This document shows positions 1 to 10,331 of a DNA stretch of 64,000 bases, piece by piece. This DNA is from Azorinus chamasolen. Lineage: Eukaryota > Mollusca > Bivalvia > Cardiida > Solecurtidae. A model generated the notes under the pieces. It worked only from the letters and a program-made list of their open reading frames with translations, ran no database searches and had not been told where the DNA came from. Each line of letters begins with the position of its first letter. Position 1 is the stretch's first letter. A program made the translations under genes and the position numbers. Location of the stretch: the NCBI GenBank assembly GCA_963576725.1, contig OY755239.1, forward strand, positions 58,125,453-58,189,452, given 5' to 3'.

Positions 1-180
1 AGGATCCAAACTTATAAAACTTCTGAGTCTGAGTCTGCGATCATTATCAAGCAAGCTCAGAATCTGACTAATCAGATGCTTGAGAATGATCTCAGACTCG
101 CCTGATGAGACTCGGAGTAGCTGTTTTACATTCGGTCAACACTTTCGTAAAGCGCCTGATCGAATAAGAAGGAAGCCAAG
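1..180. repeat. GGGTCC-hairpin relative inserted in a TTAA-D fragment
   Basis: The first bases match the TTAA-D core (AGGATCCAAACT). They are interrupted by a degenerate relative of the 178-bp hairpin family (TATAAAACTT, GAGTCTGAGTC, GATGCTTGAGAATGAT). TTAA-D sequence then resumes (CCTGATGAGACTCGGAGTA, CGGTCAACACTTTCG). The window edge cuts the left end, so boundaries are approximate. Confidence 0.5.
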
Positions 181-345
181 CTGCACCAACTGCAATGCTT
201 AGAAGATATTTTCTTTTTAAAATGGGATATGGGTAAGAATAACCCGTTTCCTCCTTTAATGCATTGAGGTATTTGCAAACAAAGTAGGCCTTGATTAGAA
301 AGTTCCTACATCTGCTCGGTTTGCTTGTGTGATCATAATATATAT

Positions 346-1422
346 GGCTCGACCACTGGCACTTGATCGAAAAAGACTATAGTTTATTGATAACAACTAG
401 CACATTAATACACTACATGGTGCGGCAGCCGATTCTCCACGTTGCGTTCCGGCGGAAATTTCCGATATAAAACGCAGATCAAGGCAAACTCTACTCAGCG
501 GTCTGGAAGGAAAGACATTTATCTCTGTAGAAACGCTAAGTTCTTGTCCATAAACAAGCCTCTATCGAAAATATTCGATAATATTTGGAGGAGAAAATGG
601 TGTTTGATTTTGTCGCCGATTTCATTCCTAGTAAACTTCCGGTTTGAGCGACATTCAACTGTTTCGGTTGAAACGGGCGTTTTCATTGGACAAATCAGAA
701 AGGTGTGTCAAGCGTTGTTGTTCCCGCGGTCTGTCAAATATTTGTCAAATATTTGTCTTTAAAATGCAAATCTTGGCAATAAAAACCATCTTAGAAGGCC
801 ACAACCTTGTGGTTACTAGTCATTATGACGAGGCTAGTGAGGGATGTCCGTCAGAATGTTTTGGGAACGGACGTTTTGTTATCAGAGAAAGACGCGCTCA
901 TGACGTAATTTGGTGACGTCATGACATTTTAAGTCTGTATCATCATTGTTCTCTTTGATTTTATGGCTGAATGCGTGTAACAAAAATGTGATGTGTATTT
1001 TGGTCGAAATATTAGATCAGAACTATTCAAGTATTTATGTTTACACGTAGTTTGACTTCGAGCAGACAGTCGAAATAACCGGAACATTGTCAACCAATCA
1101 AATGGCTCGTAACATTTTCTAGGGGTCAGAGGAGGTCACCGGAAGTTAACACGGAATGAAAGTCCTGACAAATCAACTCCGTCAATTTATCCCTGAATAG
1201 ATTCGATAGATGTTTGGTAATGGACAAGAACTTACCGTTTCTACAGAGATAAATGTATTTTCTTCCCGGCTGCTGAGTAGATTTCGCGTTGATCTGCGTT
1301 TTATATCGGAAATTTACGCCAGTACGAAACAATGGGCGAATCGGCTGCCGCACCATGTATATGATATAACTATTATATTACACAACTATAGTCTGTTTCG
1401 ATCAAGTGCCAGTGGGCTCGAC
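346..1422. mobile_element. Non-autonomous DNA transposon with long inverted repeats and perfect 8-bp TSD
   Basis: The element proper is 354-1414 (1061 bp), starting CACTGGCACTTGATCGAAA and ending with its complement. It is flanked on both sides by GGCTCGAC (346-353 and 1415-1422), a perfect 8-bp target-site duplication. The inverted repeats run about 290 bp each (354-645 against 1133-1414); translating them gives mirror-image peptides containing NFRYKTQI, which are shadows of the repeat. The roughly 490-bp centre shows no transposase and includes a palindromic TGACGTCA at 914-921. An 8-bp duplication fits hAT, P, Merlin or Zisupton groups, but the CACTGG ends do not let me choose. It is probably fairly young, given the intact duplication. 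Confidence 0.85.
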
Positions 1423-2326
1423 AGTTTCTACCAATACCAAAAGTCCAAATGAACATAATTACGCTATAATGATAGTCTAGTTAATTAATATGCATATTGT
1501 CGTTATTTCTAACATTAACGTTCAACAGCCTTGGAGAAATGGATACAGTTAGTTCACGTTTAAAACATGCAATCAATATGAAGGTTTCATTGTTTGGTCG
1601 GTGCATGCCTTGGCCATTTCTCCATACGTCTATGCATTTCTACGGGGTAATATACACCCCTTGCTGGGATATTTAAGTTAAAAAGATTGCGTGGGTATTT
1701 TAGGTAGAACGATTTAAGTATATCAAATTGATTTCAAGCATTCTTATCATACCGATTTGTATCATATTAGAATATAAAGAAAATGTATCCATAGGTAGAT
1801 CGTTTTGCCAATTTTCAAACTTTGAGAATTATCGTCAGTACGCCACAGCGCTTGCACAATTGCATTTTATGAGAAAAGTACACGTAATAGGTTCTATAGT
1901 TACACAAAGATATACATCAAATGCATTAATAAAAAGCGTTAATACTGAAGACGTATTTCCTGTTCCCGCATCCTTTACGATAGATTGAAGAAGAATACAA
2001 TTCCTAGATGTAAGATAAAAAAAAACATGCGGTTTTGACGATATCTAAGCGGAAAACTACGTATTAAATCGTTTACGCATACAATCACATTCGGTGTTTC
2101 TATTTCAACAGGTTTTATGAATCAGTATCAGTATGTAGCATTATCACACAAAACACGACACTTGCGTGGAACATGGTGATGCTGGATATATTAATAAAAA
2201 TGCAAGAAGGGTAGAATGAATAACGAATAACTATAATCCATCAATGAATTTCAAGGTTACCTGTCAATGATATGCTTACATGCTACTGCCATATCCGATT
2301 AACGTGCTTATTGTGTGACTGAAGAG
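1423..2326. other. No recognisable feature
   Basis: AT-rich sequence with no supported gene or recognised repeat. The 86-codon frame at 1728-1988 has no family signature and is probably chance. Confidence 0.5.
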
Positions 2327-2518
2327 TACAACAAAACACATCTAATGAGGCCACCAAAAAGAGGTTTAATTATGGGTCTTACAGGCAGATGGTATCTTAA
2401 TGCAGGACGGAAGTTATGCAGAAAGCTCCTATAGGAGCTTTCTGCATCACTTTCAGCCTGCATTAAGCAGTCACCTCTATTAAAAACATTGTGGCTGCCT
2501 TAGAGGGTTGTTCCTTTA
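2327..2518. mobile_element. TA-204 MITE, decayed ends
   Basis: The central hairpin at about 2397-2466 is nearly perfect. Its arms contain AATGCAGGAC, GCAGAAAG and GCATTAAGC, and its apex is AAGCTCCTATAGGAGCTTT. The ends (TACAACAAAACACATC and the partly matching right end) are mutated relative to CAGTAAAACC. Confidence 0.65.
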
Positions 2519-2774
2519 TATTGTGATCACCAAGCAAAGAATGGACCAGCTAAGTGATTCTAAATTCTGACGGATCGCTTCAAGGCAGACACAAAAGTAC
2601 AAATTAAATTGGAAAATAATTAATCTAAAACACATCCTTGGGAAACGAGCGGGGATATTGCATTATAAAATAATTATTAGAACAATTACCAATGAACCAT
2701 AATTTTGATGTTGCTCACAACAGGAAGACGCATTCAAAGATAAAGAGATAAATTGCATTTTATTGTTTCCATTT

Positions 2775-3006
2775 TTAACCATTTCCTCCATGAATATTTA
2801 TGTAAGAAATAATGACAGCATGCATATTAATTAGATTAATTTGCTATAATGGCACATGGACACAGGAGTTTGTGGCCAGAGCAGAAACTGTCAGATCTAT
2901 ATTATATCATAAGCAAACAGAGCAGACCCTGATCGGACAACTCCTATAGGAAACGTCTGACATGGGTTTAATCTGTTTGCAAAGGCACCCATCTATGTCT
3001 GTTAAA
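2775..3006. mobile_element. TTAA-A MITE
   Basis: Starts TTAACCATTTCCTCC, runs through a CATGAATATT-rich arm, and has the core AGCAAACAGAGCAGACCCTG with the imperfect apex ACTCCTATAGGAAACG. It ends near GTTAA at 3001-3005. The arm order is opposite to the copy at 53526-53773. Confidence 0.65.
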
Positions 3007-3289
3007 ATGATGACGACCCGTAACGCAAGTCTATTTGAAATAGTGTCATGTATATATATATATAATGCTTTGGATCTACAGTAAACCATATTTTAAGCGA
3101 CCACTAGAAGCTTTCTGTGTTAATGTCGTAGTACATTAAGCCTCCTTTGAAATATGCCTATGGATATTCATAACATTAACACGATCTTATTAGAGAGGTT
3201 ATTCTACACATATGCCGGTATGGACCTTGTGTATCAAGTGCTACACTGCGTCAGCTGTAAGGTCACAATAAAGCATACACAATACCTAG

Positions 3290-3456
3290 AACAGTAGAAC
3301 TTGTTTTGGGTGGCCTTATATTGGTTTGACACAGGAGTCTCACAAAAAGCAGGATGTTGCTTAATACACGGCACACTTTCGTCCTGCATTAACCTGTCAC
3401 GTGCCTTACGAACCAATAATTGTTTCTGCTGATCACTTAAGACAGGTTCTACTGTA
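3290..3456. mobile_element. TA-204 type MITE lacking its central hairpin
   Basis: Clear ends ACAGTAGAACTTG and ACAGGTTCTACTGTA, with inner arms TTGCTTAATAC and TGCATTAACCTGTCAC. Most of the central hairpin is missing, giving 167 bp instead of about 204. Confidence 0.65.
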
Positions 3457-3495
3457 TATACGTCACACAAGTTGTACTTTGTCATACCTATTGAA

Positions 3496-3686
3496 AGATC
3501 CAGACACGCTGCGTAAATTTAAACATTTTCAATCATAGCTCCTTCATTTCTCCACCAAATCCTATACTGTAACCACTCTTTAGAATCGTCTCGAAGAGAC
3601 GATTCTAACGAGTAGTCACACTATAGGGTTTCTTGGGAGAAATGACGATTTTAGTATTTGGGTACGCACCTTTATCTGTAGCTCTG
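3496..3686. mobile_element. hAT-type palindromic MITE
   Basis: Hairpin centred near 3597: TTTCTCCACCAAATCC, then AACCACTCTTTAGAATCG and its complement, ending CTGTAGCTCTG. The left end is mutated. CCTATT occurs just outside both ends, a possible remnant of the target duplication. Confidence 0.65.
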
Positions 3687-4144
3687 CCTATTTTTGTGTA
3701 GCCGTTTTAAAATTGTTATATAAATGAGATATTATAACACTAAGATACATAAGTACATAATCTCTCTAATTTTTTATCTTGGATATGATTAAAATACTGA
3801 AATCGTAGGTCGCAAAATATTCAGAAGTTACAGAACAATAAATTATTTAGTTTTATCAGAAACAGGTTTAAGACTGTTGCAGAAACGTAACCAGTAATCA
3901 CGACTTGACTAACATTGGTAAACTAACCCGGTGTCCGCATCATTATCCAAGATGTTTGACACTCGGTCAAAAGTTTCAACACATTTGATGGAATCGGAAG
4001 TAGTCACAGTTGCAGTAGACATTATTTTGTTTTACAGTTAGACAAGGGTCAATCTTCATCGAGACGAAGGCCGTTAAGCAGTATGGACAGAAGAATAAAT
4101 GTTCTCAATGTTTGGATTAGTATATAGTAAAACCCTATAGCCAT

Positions 4145-4336
4145 ATCTATGAATTAATTAATGACATCATGAATATATATTAGCTGAATGAAGATATTGG
4201 TATATAAGCACAAGAAATTTTACCATCCATAAGCAAACAGAGCAGACCCAGATCAGACCGCTCCTGCGGGAGCCCTTTGGTCTGGTTTTACTCTTTTTGC
4301 AATGGCGTGGAAATCCGTTCTCATGGGAGAAAGGGC
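4145..4336. mobile_element. TTAA-A MITE, decayed
   Basis: Core AAGCAAACAGAGCAGACCCA with the apex GCTCCTGCGGGAGC. The left arm contains GACATCATGAATAT and the right end is GGGCTAA. Confidence 0.55.
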
Positions 4337-4602
4337 TAAACATTATTACGAACCCTTTAGCCAGTAGACTGCTTTATTCTGGGTGAAAGTCATACAGAAA
4401 GCCCTTAGTGGAGCTTCTTTCTACATCATTTTCACAATGTATTAAACGGTCACCTGTCTTACTGACGGTTGATGTGTTATTGTATGATATAGTCCCCACT
4501 CTTTAGAATCGCGCTCGAAGAGATGATCTTAACCCTTCTCTTGCTGAATTTTAAAATACATTTCTCCTTCTTTACCCATGCCCTGTTGTACAATTATAAC
4601 AG
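4337..4602. repeat. MITE fragments: TA-204, hAT-type, TTAA-B
   Basis: Three broken pieces lie in a row. TA-204 hairpin remnants occupy 4388-4465, a hAT-type centre (CTCTTTAGAATCGCGCTCG) lies at about 4500-4530, and the first 70 bp of a TTAA-B element (TAACCCTTCTCTTGCTGAAT) follow to about 4602, where homology stops. Confidence 0.55.
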
Positions 4603-5142
4603 CTAACCGAAAACAGCTAACCTCTTAACACTATTTGTTCTGCAAAAATGTGCTGTCTGCTAAACCATCGATATTTCGCATTTAATTAGTATATTTCCCG
4701 ATTTAAGCAATAGTTTGAGAAACTATCGATAGAGGCGGCAAACAGCTTGACTCCTGATATGAACTCGAGTAAGCAATGTGTTTCTACTGGATCTAAGACG
4801 TTGCCAATGACAGTTGGGTCTCACTTAGCTCTATAACTGTAAGAATGTGTTGCATGAGGTAAGTTTATTGCACCGGAACTATAAACTAAGTGAGAAAAGA
4901 AGAACTTTATACCTTGTTGATGGTAAATATCGTAATACCATCCCCGCCTGTAGTGAAGTGTCTGGTTTGTCTATTGTTAAATGCCACATACCTATTGCAA
5001 TAATTCACGGCACGCAAGTTTTATGAGTACCACAATTGCATGCCCCAAAATAAATGCTTCCTATGGTTCCGTAGTATTAGATTGTAAAACACGTCTTACT
5101 AATGCAACCTAATATAATTTATTAACATAGGAGATTGTTAAA

Positions 5143-5250
5143 GCAGGTGTTTGCTGAAAGTAGGACATGGGTAATGCAGAAAGCTCCTATATAAGGTTTC
5201 GCTATAACGTTTGTCCTGCATTGAGCTACCACCTGTTTTATACACCCAGA
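5143..5250. repeat. TA-204 MITE central fragment
   Basis: Holds AGGACATGGGTAATGCAGAA, the broken apex AGCTCCTATATAAGG, and GTCCTGCATTGAGC. The terminal TIRs are not recognisable. Confidence 0.55.
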
Positions 5251-5318
5251 CTTGTACTTCTTTTTAGCAGTCAAACTAGCTATACGTTACAGTAGTTGAT
5301 TGTATAGTATCGATTGCT

Positions 5319-5517
5319 TAAATACGCCTTTCTACACCTTCTTGAAACCATTGTGATAAATAGAGCATTTGCTCATATGGAGCAAATGCTCTATTTATCA
5401 CAATAGTTTCTATACAACACAATTATGGCATTTTCCTTTTCTCTAGTAAATGCTGCTTTTCGGTAGATTCATTCAAAGAGGCTTGGTCTAAAAATAGCCT
5501 ATGGAAGTAAGGGTTAA
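5319..5517. mobile_element. TTAA-C MITE
   Basis: Bounded by TTAA at 5319-5322 and 5514-5517. The central hairpin pairs GAAACCATTGTGATAAATAG with its complement around the apex GCATTTGCTCATATGGAGCAA. The right arm carries the family motif TTTTCTCTAGTAAATGCTGC. Confidence 0.75.
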
Positions 5518-5784
5518 AATGCTAGTAGAATGTTTGCTACTCTTACACGTTGAATTCGAGTATCAAAGAACCAACCTGATCACCTATTTCACCTAAGATA
5601 TCCACCGCAATATATCGACCAACAACAACGCCTGTTCACGTTATCCTGATATAGGAACAGCTAGCTGGTTCTCCTTTGGTGTCAAGTATTGTTTGTCTGT
5701 ACACCTTGTTGTCTGCTTGAAGTGTCAAAATGGACTTACTTTCAATTTATTCTCAAACGGTAAGTGAAGTGTCAATAGTTTGGA

Positions 5785-5842
5785 ACCTGATGAGACTCGG
5801 AGTCCCATCTGGATTCAGATCGGTTGGAAGTTAATTATAGAT
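5785..5842. repeat. TTAA-D core fragment
   Basis: A short piece of the TTAA-D core: GGAACCTGATGAGACTCGG, then a CATCTGGATTC arm. No ends are visible. Confidence 0.4.
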
Positions 5843-5906
5843 TTGATCATTGCAGCAAGCTCTATGAGTTGCTTTCCGGCAACTGTTAGCAATATATAAA
5901 ATTATA

Positions 5907-6114
5907 TACAGTAAAACCTCTCTATAACGGCCACTAAATTGTGTTAATTAGTTGGTATTTAGGGCAGGTAGCTGCTTAAACAAAGGTGGAAGTAAAACAG
6001 AACGCTCCTATGGAAGCGTTCTGTTTTACTTTCACCTTGCTCTGAGCAACCACCTGCCTTTAACACAAACTATTTGATGTAATTTAGTGGCCGTTATAGA
6101 GTGGTTTTACTGTA
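5907..6114. mobile_element. TA-204 MITE, complete
   Basis: TA duplications at 5907-5908 and 6113-6114 flank a 204-bp palindromic element. Ends are CAGTAAAACCTCTCTATAAC on the left and its near-complement on the right. The centre is a hairpin (AAAGTAAAACAGAACGCTCC, apex CGCTCCTATGGAAGCG). The TA duplication with CAGT ends is the pogo/Tigger pattern; no transposase is encoded. Confidence 0.85.
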
Positions 6115-6254
6115 TAGCACAATTGGGTAGTATTGTTTGTTTGTATAGGGACTTTCCCTCGCTTTAAAGTGTTATACCCTTATCGCGACGTGCAGTTAAC
6201 TATGGGTGGTGGAAGACTCCAGAGGGTTGTTTCTGTGCCAGAAATAAACCGCAT

Positions 6255-6345
6255 TGTCCCGAATTCCATTACCGGGATTTGAACCACAGCGGTGAGGACC
6301 AGCAATGTTGTCAGCCGAATACCATAACCACTGCACATTGGAGAC
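6255..6345 (-). repeat. tRNA-like SINE head remnant
   Basis: On the minus strand an A-box-like AGTGGTTATGGTATTCGG (6315-6332) precedes a B-box-like GGTTCAAATCCC (6274-6285) by roughly 30 bp, as in a tRNA-derived pol III promoter. It cannot fold as a clean tRNA, so I read it as a decayed SINE or tRNA pseudogene. Confidence 0.5.
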
Positions 6346-6741
6346 ACATTATAGGGAAACAGTAAAGCAATATTACCAACGCCGTGCAACAAATCAACGC
6401 ATCTTTCCTTTAACCGGTTCCTGCCATGAATAAATAATGTTGTCTCCAACTTGGATCTGGTTAACTCTGATTTTTTTTTCAAACGTCGAGTGAGGTTGCG
6501 AATAGCGCAATAAACGTGCAGAACTTCTCAGCTGTATGTTACGGTGTCGCTAATATTCAGGGGACACAAATATGTTATTTTTTGTCCCAATTAAGATTGT
6601 TTGAAAATAGCTATTTAATATTAAAAACTGCAAATACGAATAATTGTTTACTTCCTCGCAGTTGCAACGAACTGTAGTTCGTAAGAACACATTTGATAGT
6701 CTCATTGATAAATCTATGAGTCGAAATAAATCGATTTTACC

Positions 6742-7005
6742 TTTAGCCTGCCGTCGATGGATGAATCATTACAGACATATCGAGGGCTTGGTTCAAAACT
6801 ATTCTAACTCCTTCACTTGGTACAGGAGTTAGAATAGTTTTGCACCAAGCACTCGATATTTGTACCAGATGAGACGCCAAATAACTCGGTGTCTCACAGG
6901 TTCCAAATTGATTGATTCCCTGACCGTGTTGTTGAGATAAATCAACTGTGGCATCTAAATTCGACGATATTTTCTCCAAACTAAAGCTTGCTCGGCATGC
7001 TACAG
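6742..7005. repeat. TTAA-D type sequence with an extra hairpin
   Basis: CCTTTAGCCTGC at the left and CCAGATGAGACGCCAAATAA in the middle mark a TTAA-D relative. Within it, 6781-6856 forms a strong hairpin whose arms include TTCAAAACTATTCTAACTCC and its complement, with a 13-base loop. Confidence 0.55.
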
Positions 7006-7361
7006 GTTTAATCAATTGGCTGTTATTCAATTTGAATGTATTCATCCTTGCCAGATTTTAATGTGTGGTATATCATTCATTGATATTCAACTGATTTCCT
7101 ATTTATAAAGATTCCTTCGACTCAAATTAAACATTTGTCGTGTCTAGGTTTGTCTTTAATAGCTGGTTGCGTATTGACTTACAAACAATTCTATTCGATA
7201 TATCCACATTTGAAACAATTGTTCATTTATTATTCAAACTTCTATTACTGCACACCAAGCAATATTTCTAAAATAAATAGATTTGAGTGGCATGTTTGAA
7301 AGTTATACTTTGATGGACCATAAAAGCCTGTGAAGTAAATAAGCATCAACATTACATCACT

Positions 7362-7410
7362 CTTGACAGAATGTTGGATAACGTGTTTTAACTTTATTCA
7401 ACATTCTGTC
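7362..7410. repeat. Small inverted repeat
   Basis: CTTGACAGAATGTTG and its complement CAACATTCTGTCAA are separated by about 20 bp. The role is unknown. It has no T-run and is not a terminator. Confidence 0.4.
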
Positions 7411-8139
7411 AAATGAGAAATGCCCCAGTCCGTTATATTTTCCAATCATCACAAGTAATTTATGTTTTCGTCGTGTCTAGTGTTTTTAACCAGTTCATTC
7501 CTATATCATTTGCGATAGACGCGCACAAAACTGATATTCAAATATTTTATATATATGAAGGGTTCCTGCCAGCGAAAACATGCTGGTGGAAACCCTCGAA
7601 TGGTATTACAGCTAACAGTGCTCCTCGCGTAGCTGTCTGTGATTGGTCTACATCTTTTTTCATATGTCCTATTAATGGAATCTGGGGAGTGATAGGGGTT
7701 AAAGGGCTAACATGCAAGGATTAGGATATATAAACCCGAGACACGTCTCACCAAAGAGTGATTGTACGATTTGAAATTACAATGAATTCATTATGAACGG
7801 CATGATGTTTACTGCTTTCTATTTTTAGAAGATGCAATGAATGCATCATCACTGGCAGATTGGCTGGATCACTGTTAGTCTTTAGTTCATTGTAAATCAA
7901 ACCGCCTGTTAAAAACTTGGATCTTTGGCAAATTTCACGTCTTCCTATTGGGTCATGTGCTTAAGCTTTTAGCGAGCTATTGGCCGAGTGTCAGACAGGA
8001 TATCGATATAATGGTTAGTCTTAATCCATTCAATGCAATGGAAAAGAACTAGACTAAGTAACACATAACGAAGTAGTCGAAGATATAAGTCGGAACTGGT
8101 CAACACGTATAATGTGGTAGAATGCCTACCATTTGGTAA
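7411..8139. other. No supported gene; unexplained sequence
   Basis: A 103-codon frame (7413-7724) has no recognisable domain. A small inverted repeat around 7558-7596 (GGGTTCCTGCCAGC with GCTGGTGGAAACCC) is the only structure seen. Confidence 0.45.
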
Positions 8140-8347
8140 TACAGTAGAACCCGTCTTAAGCGACCTTATATTGATTGGACACAGTAATCTTAAAGAGCAT
8201 GTGGTTGCTTAATGCAGGGCAAAAGTGATACAGAAAGCTTCTATAGGAGTTTTCTGTATTACTGTTGAACTGCATTAAGCTTCCACGTGCCTTACATACC
8301 CTTAATTAGATCTCTATATACCGGTCACATATACACGTTCTACTGTA
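8140..8347. mobile_element. TA-204 MITE, complete variant
   Basis: TA at 8140-8141 and 8346-8347 flank 204 bp with ends CAGTAGAACCCGTCTTAAG and ACACGTTCTACTG. The centre reads AAAGCTTCTATAGGAGTTTTC. The end sequence (CTTAAGCGACC) defines a subtype distinct from the CTCTATAACGGCC copies. Confidence 0.8.
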
Positions 8348-8666
8348 TTAAATATTTCAATAACACTGTGTAACGTACTGCCAAACAGTCCAAGACACAT
8401 ATACGTCTATTGACAATAAGGATATCATGATATATTTAATATGATGTTTTAAGTTACGTCAACGCAACTGCTATAACCTGCAAAACAAGACAGCATTATA
8501 ACAATAATAACTAATACCTGGTAGACATATTGTGTATCGTGGTTGCATATGTTATGTTGGTGTATTGTTTTATCATTTCGTATTTTGTTTCAAGTGGTCA
8601 GTACTTTATGGTGTCTATTTAACTGTTTCCTGTTGCCAAGCGTAACCATTCTTGAAAATTGAATTA

Positions 8667-8870
8667 CCTTGATATCAGGACATCGGCTTTGAATAAGCGC
8701 GTTCTGTGCTGTCGGTTTTATTGTGCCGTATGATGGACGGTTGGTAGAGCTGGCGCCTTGTTCGTCTTATCTGATGCACGACTGTGGAATTCACATAATA
8801 TATTACCCCGTGACTTGGTATTAAGATTATTAATAAATTCGAATTGTTCCTGTCTATCAATACTGACAAC
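8667..8870. repeat. Dispersed repeat, uninterrupted copy
   Basis: TACCTTGATATCAGGACATC and the following 150 bp match 30761-31105, which carries an inserted TA-204 element. Shared landmarks are TTATCTGATGCAC and GGAATTCACATAA. Class unknown. Confidence 0.65.
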
Positions 8871-8984
8871 AGACGTTAGTTTAGAAGAACACATTTATGA
8901 ATACATTTAAAGTACATTTGGCAACTGGCAGTCATGTATATTATGCTATGATAGCCCTTTATTCTATGAATGTTCATGCAAGAA

Positions 8985-9312
8985 GTAATTTTCTCACATA
9001 ACTTCCCTTTTCTTCGGGTTAGAACAACGGGTTAAGATTCCCTTATCAGTAACACGTGTAAGAACACTTTAGAACATTATATGACGTCATACGTCATATA
9101 TGACGTCAAACCATGGAAACCGATATTTACATGTCATTTAAACGGCGAAAACACTTTTTTGTTATGTGAGAAAAAGAATCTGATGCTCGTTGTCTTTTAA
9201 GATCACATGTTCCTAAACTCACCAAGAAAATGTTATTAAGCTCGCCAAGGCTCGCTTAGTTTAACATTTTCTAAGTCTCGTCTAGGAACATCTTAAAAGA
9301 CAACTCGCAACA
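8985..9312. mobile_element. Inverted-repeat element, family seen again near 39.4 kb
   Basis: Begins near TTTTCTCACATAACTTCCC with a matching inverted GTTATGTGAGAAA at 9163-9175. A long hairpin follows (about 9190-9303): GTTGTCTTTTAAGATCACAT pairs with its complement around GCTCGCCAAGGCTCGC. A homologous, more decayed copy lies at 39385-39720. Two TGACGTCA palindromes (9082-9089 and 9101-9108) lie in the spacer. Confidence 0.6.
9082..9108. promoter_or_regulatory. Paired CRE-like TGACGTCA palindromes
   Basis: Two perfect 8-bp CREB/ATF consensus sites start 19 bp apart, with TACGTCA between them. The sites are read directly; any binding or activity is inference. Confidence 0.35.
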
Positions 9313-9417
9313 GATCCTCTATATATCATGCATATCAATTAGAAGCATTTTAAGATATATACAAATAATATTTAAACAAGACGGGGTGTAGAAACATATC
9401 TGTATTATGTACATGTA

Positions 9418-9524
9418 TTAAGCAAACAGAACAAACCACGAGCAGTCGGCTTCTACAGGAGCCATCTGAACTTGGTCTACTCTGTTTACAAGGCGTAAAA
9501 AGCGTATTTATGGGGTAAATGGTT
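9418..9524. repeat. TTAA-A MITE, partial
   Basis: Core TTAAGCAAACAGAACAAACC, apex remnant GGCTTCTACAGGAGCC, then CTACTCTGTTTACAAGGCG and the end GGGGTAAATGGTTAA. Confidence 0.6.
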
Positions 9525-9723
9525 AAGTTTAGTTCATATGAAAATGATGCACCCTCAAAGGGTTTTTGCTCATTGAAACTAATTCATTCAGCTCAGTGTA
9601 TATAGCATGGTATTGTTTTTATAGAGGACTAGTCTACTATTTTCTTATATACTTATAATGTATATAAACACACGCGTGGATGTCATACAGGCCGTCATAA
9701 CACCCTTTACATAATAATCACTT

Positions 9724-9852
9724 GCCCGCTAATTGCAACCTGAAAGTCATTTGCAAACAATTTGTATCCAGATGAGTCTCAGAGTAATTCTGCGTCACAT
9801 CCGGGTCCAAGCTCGATCAATAGTTTCTCAAAAGCCTAAACGAATCATAAAT
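9724..9852. repeat. TTAA-D MITE, partial
   Basis: CGCTAATTGCAACCTGAAAG, then CATTTGCAAACAATTTGTAT, CCAGATGAGTCTC and the trailing CAATAGTTTCTCAAAAGCC typical of this family. Confidence 0.5.
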
Positions 9853-10040
9853 AAGTCAAAATTATTACATATCGCATATTTAGCAGGTCTGCTTTTCATA
9901 TTTAACCCTTTCTAAACTGAAAATAAATGACTGGAATAGTCTAACACTTTAAAGGTAGAATTCATTCAGTATGAAATTATACAATTTGTTAGAGGAGAGT
10001 ACATACACTGATCAGAGGGCTCGTCTACACTGTAAGCGGG

Positions 10041-10249
10041 TACAGTAAAACCTCTCTATAACGGCCACATAATTGTGTTAATTAGTTGGTACATTAGGGC
10101 AAGTAGCTGCTTAAGGCAAGGTGAAAGTAAAACAGAACGCTCCTATAGGAACGTTCTGTTTTACTTTCACATTGCTTTAAGCAACCACCTGCCTTTAACA
10201 CAAAATACTTGATGTATTTTAATGGCCGTTATAGAGAGGTTTTACTGTA
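10041..10249. mobile_element. TA-204 MITE, complete
   Basis: TA at 10041-10042 and 10248-10249 around a 205-bp element. It is closely similar to 5907-6114, with the apex CGCTCCTATAGGAACG. Only scattered substitutions distinguish the two. Confidence 0.85.
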
Positions 10250-10274
10250 ACAGCCAGCTGATTTACCAGCTTCC

Positions 10275-10331
10275 AAAAGTTACTATTGTATATGCAAAAG
10301 TTACAATTGTATATGTAAAAGTTACTATTGG
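10275..10331. repeat. 21-bp tandem repeat, 2.7 copies
   Basis: Unit AAAAGTTACTATTGTATATG plus one base, at 10275-10295, 10296-10316 and a partial at 10317-10331. Confidence 0.8.

Noticed and set aside
442..1356. Two frames with matching peptides (NFRYKTQI and neighbours) suggesting a gene pair
   Set aside because: They are the two inverted arms of the transposon at 354-1414 read in opposite directions, with no domain.
2426..2466. pre-miRNA genes at the perfect hairpins
   Set aside because: The hairpins are shared by many MITE copies with clear transposon ends; without small-RNA data a miRNA call is unsupported.
5909..6112. Bacterial-style rho-independent terminators at the many hairpins
   Set aside because: The hairpins are long MITE palindromes with target duplications and no following T-run; the sequence is eukaryotic.
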